Shown: positions 7,603-15,335 of the stretch, one piece after another
Layout: every line of letters starts with the position of its first letter
Position numbering within the stretch: the first letter of the stretch is position 1
NCBI GenBank assembly: GCA_947302715.1
Contig: CAMYVY010000017.1
Coordinates: 1-52,562, forward strand
Length of the DNA: 52,562 bases
DNA from: an uncultured Clostridia bacterium
Lineage (GTDB): Bacteria > Bacillota > Clostridia > Peptostreptococcales > Anaerovoracaceae
Reading direction: 5' to 3'
Notes under the pieces: generated by a model
What the model was told of the DNA's origin: nothing
The model's database searches: none
What the model saw: the letters and a program-made list of their open reading frames with translations, nothing else
Translations under genes and position numbers: made by a program

Positions 7603-8262
7603 ATGGCTAAAACACAAATTGTTTCTGCAAAGGAAGCCGCTGCATGCGTCAAGGACGGAATGACCATCATGCTCGGAGGCTTCATGGCTAACGGAACAGC
7701 TGAATCCATCGTAGATGAGATCGTAGCTTCCGGAGTTAAAGACCTTACAGTTATCTGCAACGACTCCGCATTTCCTGATGTAGGTATCGGCAAAATGCTG
7801 GCTGCAGGTCAGATTAAGCACCTTATCGCATCCTTCGTAGGATTGAACAAAATCGTTGCTGAACTGACAAATTCCAACAAGTTGGAGCTGACCCTTGTTC
7901 CACAGGGAACTCTTGCTGAGAGAATTCGTGCAGCAGGAGCTGGCCTTGGTGCTGTAGTTACACCGACAGGCGTTAACACACCAATCGAAGAAGGCAAAGA
8001 AAAAATCACTATCGATGGCAAAGAGTATCTCTTAGAGATGCCTCTCAAGGCAGATGTAGCGATTTGCCAGGGCTATGTAGCTGATGAGACAGGTAACATT
8101 CGTTATCGTGGATCCACCAGAAACTTTAACCCAACAATGGCTACAGCAGCTGACATCACCATTTTCGAAGTGGAAGAAATCAAAGAAGCAGGCGGCATTG
8201 GTCCTGATTTCGTAGAAACTCCACACATCTATGTTGATTATCTTGTAAAGAAGGAGGCTTAA
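7603..8262 (+). CDS. ctfA: acetate/butyrate-acetoacetate CoA-transferase subunit alpha
   Basis: This is subunit A of a family I CoA-transferase that moves CoA between acyl-CoA and acetate, butyrate or acetoacetate during fermentation. Family features include VKDGMTIMLGGFMANGTAESIVDEI near the N-terminus and the segment VVTPTGVNTPIEEG. The later stretch DVAICQGYVADETGNIRYRGSTRNFNP is also typical. The length of 219 residues is normal. A strong TAGGAGGT sits 8 bases before the ATG, and codon choice looks like that of a highly expressed gene. It is followed 3 bases later by the beta subunit. AtoD is the equivalent name in other species, and the preferred acid cannot be read from sequence. Confidence 0.9.
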   Translation: MAKTQIVSAKEAAACVKDGMTIMLGGFMANGTAESIVDEIVASGVKDLTVICNDSAFPDVGIGKMLAAGQIKHLIASFVGLNKIVAELTNSNKLELTLVPQGTLAERIRAAGAGLGAVVTPTGVNTPIEEGKEKITIDGKEYLLEMPLKADVAICQGYVADETGNIRYRGSTRNFNPTMATAADITIFEVEEIKEAGGIGPDFVETPHIYVDYLVKKEA

Positions 8263-8265
8263 ATC

Positions 8266-8922
8266 ATGGATAAAGATCAAATTAAGCCGTATATCGCAGC
8301 AAGAGTTGCAAAGGAACTTAAGGACGGCGACGTAGTTAACCTTGGTGTTGGTCTTCCGACAATGGTTCCTGCATACCTTCCGGAAGGCGTATCCCTTACA
8401 CTTCAGTCCGAGAACGGATTCGTAGGTATCTCCGGTGAAAAGCCATCCGAAGAAGATGCAAAATATATCGTAAACGCTGGTGGACAGCCTGTATCCATCG
8501 AGAAGGACGGAGCTTTCTTCAGCAGTGCTGACAGCTTCTCCATCATCCGTGGTGGACACGTAGACGCTACAGTTCTTGGTGCTCTCCAGGTTTCCCAGAA
8601 TGGTGACATTGCTAACTGGATCGTTCCGGGCGGCATGGTATCTGGAATGGGCGGAGCCATGGACCTCGTAGTAGGTGCAAAGAGAGTTATCGTAGCTATG
8701 ACACATACCCAAAAGGGTGAGCCAAAGATCATGAAGGAGTGCACACTCCCACTTACAGCAGCAAAGCAGGTAAACATGATCATCACCGAAATGGGCGTTA
8801 TGGACGTAACTCCAGAAGGTCTCGTACTGAAAGAATACAACCCAGAATTCACAGTTGAAGAGATCCAGGCTGCAACAGACGCTGACCTGATTATCTCTCC
8901 AGACCTCAAGCCAATGGCATAA
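8266..8922 (+). CDS. ctfB: acetate/butyrate-acetoacetate CoA-transferase subunit beta
   Basis: This is the catalytic partner of the preceding gene. The active-site glutamate lies in the SENGFVGIS segment (residue about 47), which forms the gamma-glutamyl-CoA intermediate in family I transferases. [27 protein letters not shown] and [17 protein letters not shown] are typical of AtoA/CtfB. At 218 residues it is full length. GGAGG overlaps the end of ctfA just before this ATG, so the two are translated together. Transcription ends at the strong hairpin at 9050-9073. Confidence 0.9.
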   Translation: MDKDQIKPYIAARVAKELKDGDVVNLGVGLPTMVPAYLPEGVSLTLQSENGFVGISGEKPSEEDAKYIVNAGGQPVSIEKDGAFFSSADSFSIIRGGHVDATVLGALQVSQNGDIANWIVPGGMVSGMGGAMDLVVGAKRVIVAMTHTQKGEPKIMKECTLPLTAAKQVNMIITEMGVMDVTPEGLVLKEYNPEFTVEEIQAATDADLIISPDLKPMA

Positions 8923-8936
8923 GCTTGTTTTTTTAT

Positions 8937-9022
8937 GAGCTGCCCGTATCTTTGATACGGCGCGCAGCTCAAACGCAACCAGTTGCCCAAGAAAGCGAGC
9001 GAAGCGAAGCTTGATTGGTTGC
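8937..9022 (+). other. structured 3' untranslated region of ctfAB
   Basis: Two nested stems precede the terminator. GAGCTGC (8937-8943) pairs with GCAGCTC (8964-8970), with CCGTATC/ATACGG inside. GCAACCA (8975-8981) pairs with TGGTTGC (9016-9022), enclosing CAAG/CTTG. The first follows a run of T after the stop codon. Such structure could protect the transcript or be a processed RNA. Confidence 0.5.
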
Positions 9023-9049
9023 AACTGTCTGTGGAATGATTATTGAAAG

Positions 9050-9073
9050 GACCCTCCGGCGGAGGGTCTTTTT
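9050..9073 (+). terminator. intrinsic terminator of ctfAB
   Basis: GACCCTC (9050-9056) and GAGGGTC (9062-9068) form a GC-rich stem with a five-base loop, directly followed by TTTTT. Confidence 0.92.
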
Positions 9074-9188
9074 ATAAGATGATTTCTATCTTATTAAATA
9101 TTGCGTTCGATGCGACAAATGAATATTAGATATACTTTTTTTGTCGTTGCATATTTAATTAATAATTGAAAAGAAGAGGATACATCGG

Positions 9189-10901
9189 CTAGACGGACTG
9201 ATTATAATTCTCCAGGATGGATTTTACGTAGCTTATTGAGTCCTTTACGGCGCCATCCTCAAATGCCGGAGTCAGGTTTGCCAGCTTTAGAATCTCTAAG
9301 CTTCCTTTGCTGCCGCCTACGTCCGTCAACTCAAGATACTGCTTCCATGCGGTGCTCGGTCTTTCTACATAATGCTTATACATGGCCATGGCGTTTACTG
9401 TAGCCAGTGAGTATTCGATGTAGTACAAAGGATGAGAGAAGAAGTGAATCTTGTGATACCAATATCCACCTCTCAGCATGAATTCATCGTCCTCGTCGTA
9501 TCTCCTCCAGGGCATATACTTTTGTTCAAGCTTGCGCCATTCGTATGTTCTCTCTTTTGGTGTGAGATTTGGATTATCATAGCAGATATGTTGGAATTCA
9601 TCGACCGCTACACCAAAAGGAATAAAGTTAATGAAATACTGAAGGTTACTGAACTCGTACTTCCAGGCATCCTCACCAAAGAGCTTATCGGCATATTTGT
9701 TGGTGAACTGAACCATCGCCGTTGCGTGGATTTCTGTGATGTCCGAGGACGGTGCATAATACTCTTCCAGCGGCTGTTTTCTGGATGCCCTATATGCAGC
9801 AAAAGAATGACCAAGGCCTTCCGTAAAATACTGCACGCTTTCCGGACTTCCGGTGAAGTGCTCGAACAGGAATGGAGCCTTGCGTGAAGATAACATCGTC
9901 GAATATTCGCTGGCGGCCTTTCCCGGTCTTGATTTGTAGTCAATGAGTTCATGATCAAGTAAGAAGGTGATAAATTCATCGGTTTCCGGACTCATATCTT
10001 TAAGGATCTCGATGACCTGGCTCATCATGTATTCCATGTCACCTGCAGGCTTGGCATTTCCGTCGGGAAGAATTATATTTTCATCATAGACCATGACATG
10101 ATCCAGACCAAGGCGTTTTGCCTGTGCTTCGTATAACTTGTTGCAGAAGGGGACTACATCCTCTTCGACCTGTTTTCTAAACTTGGCGATTTCTTCTCTG
10201 CCGTAGTCAATTCGATCTCTCTCCAGATAGCCAACAGGGACATAGCTGTCAAAGCCAAGTTCAGATGCAATCTCGGTTCTTATCTTTATTAGGTCATCCC
10301 AGATGCGCTCCAGGGTTTCTTCGTTTTCTGAGAGAAAGGCGGAGAAGGCCTTAAAGGCTTCCCTGCGTATATTTCTATCCTGGTGTGTGAAGAGACTCTG
10401 AAGTTCCCAGAAGGATCTCGGAGTGCCATCAACATCTCTCTGGCAAGTATCTATGATATTCTGATACTCCCTGATTGCTTCGATCTCCCTTTGCCTTAAG
10501 GGCATAACCTCATCTCGGACTATTTTTTTCATGGTCTCAACTTTAGCAAAATACATGCGCCCGAATCTTTCACATACATATTCTCTGAATGGACTATCGT
10601 AAACCGCTTCGCTAAAATCAAGAGCCAGCTTCGTAAACAAGGGCTTATTCTCGTCAATCCATTTTTGATCTTCTGCATATCGCTCATCTGTTGTATCTTG
10701 AGTATGGCGAATCATAGTAATTGTAATCAGCTCGCTGACTCTACGAACTAATTCGTCATTTTCCAAGATAACTTCCAGGACATCATCTCCGTGCTTAGCC
10801 TCGCGAACTCTTTCGATTGCGTCATGATACATCAATTCAATTGTGTTGAAATCCGGTCTTGGAATCTTTAGTTCACTAAACTTCCATGCATTTCTACTCA
10901 T
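9189..10901 (-). CDS. M3-family oligoendopeptidase homologue with a degenerate active site
   Basis: The fold is clearly M3/PepF-like over 570 residues. DDLIKIRTEIASELGFDSYVP and the C-terminal block from FGVAVDEFQHICYDNP to SHPLYYIEYSLATVNAMAMY are the usual conserved stretches. Active members are cytosolic zinc metallopeptidases with HExGH. Here the aligned segment reads YFTEGLGHSFAAY, with EGLGH at 361-365. The first zinc histidine and the catalytic glutamate are both replaced. The second histidine (365) and the downstream glutamate (390, in DITEIHATAM) remain. The reading frame is otherwise intact, which argues against simple decay. GAGGG lies before the ATG on the minus strand. It is convergent with ctfAB and has no operon partner. 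It is likely a pseudopeptidase, perhaps a peptide-binding protein. Confidence 0.88.
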   Translation of the reverse strand: MSRNAWKFSELKIPRPDFNTIELMYHDAIERVREAKHGDDVLEVILENDELVRRVSELITITMIRHTQDTTDERYAEDQKWIDENKPLFTKLALDFSEAVYDSPFREYVCERFGRMYFAKVETMKKIVRDEVMPLRQREIEAIREYQNIIDTCQRDVDGTPRSFWELQSLFTHQDRNIRREAFKAFSAFLSENEETLERIWDDLIKIRTEIASELGFDSYVPVGYLERDRIDYGREEIAKFRKQVEEDVVPFCNKLYEAQAKRLGLDHVMVYDENIILPDGNAKPAGDMEYMMSQVIEILKDMSPETDEFITFLLDHELIDYKSRPGKAASEYSTMLSSRKAPFLFEHFTGSPESVQYFTEGLGHSFAAYRASRKQPLEEYYAPSSDITEIHATAMVQFTNKYADKLFGEDAWKYEFSNLQYFINFIPFGVAVDEFQHICYDNPNLTPKERTYEWRKLEQKYMPWRRYDEDDEFMLRGGYWYHKIHFFSHPLYYIEYSLATVNAMAMYKHYVERPSTAWKQYLELTDVGGSKGSLEILKLANLTPAFEDGAVKDSISYVKSILENYNQSV

Positions 10902-11108
10902 GCTGCCCTCACTGTTGAAACAGGTCCAATAATATGGCGTTATATGTCAAGATCTATATTTAAGCTGATAAGTTATTATATCATGAACTCAGGGAATATG
11001 ATAGCGCTAAATGGGCCGCTTTTGGTCTATGCTTTGTTTAGGATTAAAGACTGGTCTTTATGCAAATATTTCATTTTATTTTTTAGGGGTTTTTGTCGCG
11101 TTAATTAA

Positions 11109-11138
11109 TGGACATATACGGGCTGCGAGTGTTATACT
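11109..11138 (+). promoter_or_regulatory. probable promoter of the first CWB2 protein
   Basis: TGGACA (11109-11114) and TATACT (11133-11138) are 18 bases apart, with a predicted start near 11145 and a leader of about 45 bases. The rest of 10902-11108 holds the divergent upstream region of the peptidase gene and nothing else that I recognise. Confidence 0.5.
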
Positions 11139-11190
11139 TACGTTATCAATAGTGCATTCGATAACTCTTTTAACCTATGAGGAGGAACCG

Positions 11191-13350
11191 ATGTTTCACA
11201 GGAATAGTATACAAAAATCAGCGGCTGCCAATTTCGGCTGGCCAACAACCCTGCTTAGAACTATAGCCATAGCGATTATTGCTTTCGTTGTAATCAGCAG
11301 CGCAAGTGCGAACTTTGTTTTTGCAGAGGACACGAATTCAAACTCGCGCAGAAATGTATCGCTTAACTCCATGGAGCAGTATGTCTATGATGCGATAATG
11401 AAGGACATCAAGGAAATTGCAGCAGGGAACAAGGCAAGCTCGGAGCTAACTGTTAACCTGATGCCAAAGATTTCAAAGACTACATTTACGGCATCCGAAC
11501 TTGGACTTGGGATATTGGGAACAGGTGGCAAGTTCTCAAATGAAGCGAAGAGTGCGGTTGAGAGGAGATGCATAGGAAGTTTGGACACGGATAAGGTGCT
11601 TACAGCGCTCCTCATGGATGCACCTTACGAGCTTTACTGGTTCGATAAAACAAGCGAATGCATTCAGAGTGTTAACTCAGGCTTCTCGGGTTCTGTCAGC
11701 GGGTCGACCATTACGAACATAATTCTTACAACCGCAGAAGTGAAGTTCTCGATGCCGGTTTCTGCTGACTACAGTGCGAGCGGCAGGATGAATACTTATT
11801 CAATTAACACATCGGAAACAAAGGCGGCGGCTGCCATTGCGAAAAAAGCTCAATCAATCGTAAGCGCGGCTGCGTCGAAGTCGGACTATGCCAAGCTTGT
11901 TCATTATAAAAATGAAGTATCGAGTCTTGCGACATACAACACGTCAGTAGCGTCCGATCCGAGTCTCAGCAGTAGATATGGAGATCCGTATCAGCTCATC
12001 TACGTCTTTGATGGAGACCAGAGCACGGGAGTGACCTGCGAAGGTTACTGCAAGGCATTCAAGTATCTATGTGACCTAACCAAGTTCAACAATTCGTCAA
12101 TCCGTTGCTATATGGTGAGCGGCAGGATGGCCGGAGGTACCGGCGCAGGACCTCATATGTGGAACCTTGTTCACATGGAGGACGGCAAGAACTACCTCGT
12201 CGATGTGACGAACTGCGATACGGGAACCGTTGGTTACCCAAGCCAGCTCTTCCTTGTTGGTGATCCGAACGGAGTATCAACGAACTACAAGAAGAGAACA
12301 AGTAACGGCGATGTGAGTTTTGTTTATGGATCAGACATGTTCGAAATCTATACAACTGCAGAGCTCATGATTGCAAACCACGATTATATGCCTGTCTCCG
12401 ATTCCGGCTCCGGGACAACCTCCAGCGTAAACTGGAAGCGCCTTGCGGGGAATGGAAGGTACGACACGATGAAGGCAATCGTTGACGAAGGATTTGTTAG
12501 AACCGGAGGGACGGTAGTAATTGCAACGGGTACGGGGTTCAAGGATGCTCTTGCGGCATCGGGGCTTGCGGGACTTGACGATGCGCCGGTCGTCTTGACT
12601 GATGGAAAGAGCCTGTCGAAACAGGCGCGCGACATCTTGGTTAGACTTAAACCGAGCAAAGTATATGTAGCTGGAGGTAAAGCTGTCGTAGAGGATGGAG
12701 TGCTCACTCAGATTAGAACGGCAACCGGCGTCACTCCAAAGAGAATCGCAGGCGCGAACAGCTCCGCAACAAGTGCACAGCTTGCACTTGAGGGGCGCGG
12801 CCGCTGGAAGGAAAGTACCGCGATAATTGCAACCAACAAGAGCTTTAAGGACGCGCTCTCCGTTGCGCCGATTGCATACGCCAAGGGCTATCCGATTTTG
12901 CTCGCGGATAATGGGCAATCGTTAAGTGATGCTGTAATAAATGCTCTAAAGACGATTGGGATTAAGAATGCCATTATCGTTGGTGGCATGGGCGCTGTAA
13001 ATACGAATGTGGAGAATCAATTGAGAAATGCGGGTGTTGCAATCAAGGTTAGACTCGCCGGCACAAACGGAGTAAAGACTAGCGCAGCCATCGCAACGTG
13101 GGGAATCCAGAACGGCCTCTCAGCCAACAAGATGGGAGTAGCCACGAGTCAGAACTATCCTGATGCACTCGCTGGTGCCGCGCTCTGTGGGTTCAACAAC
13201 TCCGTCCTCGTTCTTGCCGACGATAAGGCGTGGGAAAATGCTTTGTTCCCGAAAGCCTACAAATCCACCATCAAGACCGGCTATATATTCGGCGGAACAT
13301 CCGCAGTTGGCGAAAAGACGGTCAGCCAGCTGAAGGCCAACGTTGCATAG
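11191..13350 (+). CDS. secreted transglutaminase-like protein with three CWB2 repeats
   Basis: The ATG at 11191 is chosen because GAGGAGG precedes it and it opens a signal peptide (hydrophobic TIAIAIIAFVVISSASANFVF, cleavage near FAED); the open frame upstream to 11011 lacks a signal. The mature protein has an alpha/beta region and then a transglutaminase-like fold. Its candidate triad is Cys283 (in TCEGYC), His322 (in PHMWNLV) and Asp338 (in YLVDVTN). Residues from about 413 to 719 are three cell wall binding type 2 units (KRLAGNGRYDTMKAIVDEG, KRIAGANSSATSAQLAL, KVRLAGTNGVKTSAAIA) that hold proteins to anionic wall polymers. It may cross-link or cleave surface proteins or peptides. A paralogous CWB2 tail occurs at 38731-39647. 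Confidence 0.88.
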   Translation: MFHRNSIQKSAAANFGWPTTLLRTIAIAIIAFVVISSASANFVFAEDTNSNSRRNVSLNSMEQYVYDAIMKDIKEIAAGNKASSELTVNLMPKISKTTFTASELGLGILGTGGKFSNEAKSAVERRCIGSLDTDKVLTALLMDAPYELYWFDKTSECIQSVNSGFSGSVSGSTITNIILTTAEVKFSMPVSADYSASGRMNTYSINTSETKAAAAIAKKAQSIVSAAASKSDYAKLVHYKNEVSSLATYNTSVASDPSLSSRYGDPYQLIYVFDGDQSTGVTCEGYCKAFKYLCDLTKFNNSSIRCYMVSGRMAGGTGAGPHMWNLVHMEDGKNYLVDVTNCDTGTVGYPSQLFLVGDPNGVSTNYKKRTSNGDVSFVYGSDMFEIYTTAELMIANHDYMPVSDSGSGTTSSVNWKRLAGNGRYDTMKAIVDEGFVRTGGTVVIATGTGFKDALAASGLAGLDDAPVVLTDGKSLSKQARDILVRLKPSKVYVAGGKAVVEDGVLTQIRTATGVTPKRIAGANSSATSAQLALEGRGRWKESTAIIATNKSFKDALSVAPIAYAKGYPILLADNGQSLSDAVINALKTIGIKNAIIVGGMGAVNTNVENQLRNAGVAIKVRLAGTNGVKTSAAIATWGIQNGLSANKMGVATSQNYPDALAGAALCGFNNSVLVLADDKAWENALFPKAYKSTIKTGYIFGGTSAVGEKTVSQLKANVA

Positions 13351-13470
13351 AGTCGCATAGAATAGTTTAGATATTACAGTGACCAAATCGGGCATTCTAG
13401 GCAGAATGCTCGTGAGCAAATCGCTTGATTTATCCAATCGCGGAGTACCTAAAAATACATTAGATTTTAC

Positions 13471-13500
13471 TTGCATAAGATTGCTTTTTTTTGATAGAAT
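13471..13500 (+). promoter_or_regulatory. promoter of the LPXTG-like surface protein gene
   Basis: TTGCAT (13471-13476) and TAGAAT (13495-13500) are 18 bases apart; the start is predicted near 13507. A small hairpin (GCATTCT 13392-13398 with AGAATGC 13403-13409) lies upstream, after the CWB2 stop codon. Confidence 0.6.
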
Positions 13501-13549
13501 CGATTTAGGATTATGAGATTAATTAATAAGGAAGGAGATTAATCAAGAT

Positions 13550-15067
13550 ATGAGAACCTTAACTAGAAAAATAGGATTATTGCTTATTATTATGTTGCTG
13601 GCATCCCTTTGGATGGTGCCGGTATATGGTGACACAATCACACTTGATGATGTTGCTGAGTCAGTTAACAACAGTGACACAGTAAAGGATTTAAAGGGAT
13701 TCAATATTCAGGTAGAGGCCTTTAGTTCACTTGAAGACGGTGAGGAGGCTGTAAGGTTATTCGTAACGAATCCCGAAGGACAGACTACAGTTATTTCCTT
13801 TGTAGCCGATGGGAATGTTATCGCAAATGAGCATGTAACGGCTGACCAGGTTTATTATGCTTTGATTCTTGCCGATGCCATTGGACACCTACACGGATAT
13901 GAATATGGCGAACTCTATGATACGTTCAATTCAGATGCAGCAGCAAGCTATACCGTTGAAAATGAAGGTTTTGAGGCAAAAGAGAATGGAAGCTATTTTG
14001 CCATCAAGATGGATATCAGCAAAAAGGTTCCGCTCGTTGATCTTAGCGATTATTACCTGACACCGGACGAATTTGATACCATTAAGGGCATCATCGATGA
14101 AGGCGAAGTTGGAAATCAATCAGGTCGAAAGGCTCAGTATGCGTATGACGTTCTTGTTGGAAACGATGAAAGCTATATCACAATTGGAGAAGAGGGCGAA
14201 ATTACGGATGGCACATATAAGTCAATCCTCTCTGCGCTCGAAGTTATCTACGGGGACAAGGTCGTAGAGTATTTCCAGGAGATTTATCCTGAATTCCGCG
14301 AAGGTGGCTATGTGGTTGATGGCTTTGAAATTGACTATGATGCAATAGTTGATACAGAGGAACAACCGATGTTCGATGGCTACAAGATTGTTAGTGTTAA
14401 AGTCAATAACGAATTTGTAAATAATGAAATACTGAGAACTGAATATATCGGTGAAACAATCGATATGGGAAGCAAAACGCTGACCCTGGACTTCAGCAAG
14501 GATGGCTCCTACAAAATTGGATTCTTTGATTCCGCCAGAGCGACAGATGCCGGCTTTCTGTACAAGTTTATCCTGGAACCACTCGCTGCAGAAAGCGATG
14601 TGGAAGCTGATGGCAATGCAGTTTACTTCGACGTTGTTGACGGCAAAATCACCATGGGGTCCAAGGACAAGAGTGTATTCAAAGTAGTTATCGGAGAAGA
14701 CTCCCTTGAATTCCTTCCGACAAATCCGGATGCAGAGAAAACAACTTTGACACTGAAATACGATAATCTCAAGGCTATCCAGTATGAAGAGGGACATTCT
14801 CAGGACCACTACAGATATGAAGAATATGATGTGACTGTAAACATCACTTACGGAAAGGAAAAAGCTGCTCCGACTCCAACAAAGCCGACTGACAGCAAAA
14901 CCGACAATACCTCAGGTAAGACGAATTCAGGAACAAAGCCTGCAGCTACCAATGTACCAAAGACCGGTGATGAGTCAAATGGCACACTTTGGATGGGATT
15001 TGGAATTGCAGCAGCGATCTTGATTGCGGCACTCGTTGTTACAAGAAAGGCTCATAACAGAGCGTAG
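13550..15067 (+). CDS. surface protein with a VPKTG sorting signal
   Basis: This is a secreted protein of 505 residues. It opens with a signal peptide (KIGLLLIIMLLASLWMVPVYGD). The C-terminus is a sortase-type sorting signal: VPKTG at 469-473, a hydrophobic stretch (LWMGFGIAAAILIAALVV) and the charged tail TRKAHNRA, preceded by a Pro/Thr/Lys-rich spacer. The body is acidic and beta-rich and matches no domain that I recognise; a segment near 60-130 resembles a repeated helix-turn pattern. GGAGATT is 9 bases before the ATG. It is monocistronic between its own promoter and a terminator. A sortase accepting VPKTG would have to be encoded elsewhere. Confidence 0.82.
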   Translation: MRTLTRKIGLLLIIMLLASLWMVPVYGDTITLDDVAESVNNSDTVKDLKGFNIQVEAFSSLEDGEEAVRLFVTNPEGQTTVISFVADGNVIANEHVTADQVYYALILADAIGHLHGYEYGELYDTFNSDAAASYTVENEGFEAKENGSYFAIKMDISKKVPLVDLSDYYLTPDEFDTIKGIIDEGEVGNQSGRKAQYAYDVLVGNDESYITIGEEGEITDGTYKSILSALEVIYGDKVVEYFQEIYPEFREGGYVVDGFEIDYDAIVDTEEQPMFDGYKIVSVKVNNEFVNNEILRTEYIGETIDMGSKTLTLDFSKDGSYKIGFFDSARATDAGFLYKFILEPLAAESDVEADGNAVYFDVVDGKITMGSKDKSVFKVVIGEDSLEFLPTNPDAEKTTLTLKYDNLKAIQYEEGHSQDHYRYEEYDVTVNITYGKEKAAPTPTKPTDSKTDNTSGKTNSGTKPAATNVPKTGDESNGTLWMGFGIAAAILIAALVVTRKAHNRA

Positions 15068-15124
15068 ATTAGCCGATTTTGGACAATCAAAGAATGTGAT
15101 AATCATTGGTTTAACACATCTTTC

Positions 15125-15157
15125 GGGGCGGCCTTTAAATAAGGCCGCCTCTTTTTA
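15125..15157 (+). terminator. intrinsic terminator of the surface protein gene
   Basis: The stem is GGCGGCCTT with AAGGCCGCC around a short AT-rich loop, followed by TCTTTTT. Confidence 0.92.
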
Positions 15158-15176
15158 GTTATTTAGTTTGAATTGT

Positions 15177-15205
15177 TTGTTTATCCGTCCTATTTGTGTT
15201 AAAAT
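15177..15205 (+). promoter_or_regulatory. promoter of nifJ
   Basis: TTGTTT (15177-15182) and TAAAAT (15200-15205) are 17 bases apart. The predicted start near 15212 gives a leader of about 120 bases. Confidence 0.6.
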
Positions 15206-15221
15206 ATCTATGTATGTGACA

Positions 15222-15266
15222 AATTATTTATCTCAAGAGATTTAGAGATAATTAGGATAAATAATT
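15222..15266 (+). promoter_or_regulatory. 11-bp inverted repeat in the nifJ leader
   Basis: AATTATTTATC (15222-15232) and GATAAATAATT (15256-15266) are perfect complements just downstream of the predicted start. The loop contains a second palindrome, TCTCAAGAGA. It could be an operator or an mRNA hairpin; it does not match the Rex consensus. Confidence 0.55.
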
Positions 15267-15335
15267 CGCAAGGTGAAATAGACATAGAAGAGGGTGAACC
15301 CCTAAAAATGATGTCGAGGAAGGAGATTCTTTAGA

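Noticed and set aside
8032..9024. Long minus-strand frame opposite ctfA/ctfB
   Set aside because: It is a shadow of strongly conserved plus-strand genes with biased codons; the product is cysteine-rich and without recognisable domains.
11011..11190. Upstream in-frame extension of the transglutaminase/CWB2 gene
   Set aside because: It has no ribosome site, covers the predicted promoter, and would bury the signal peptide inside the protein.
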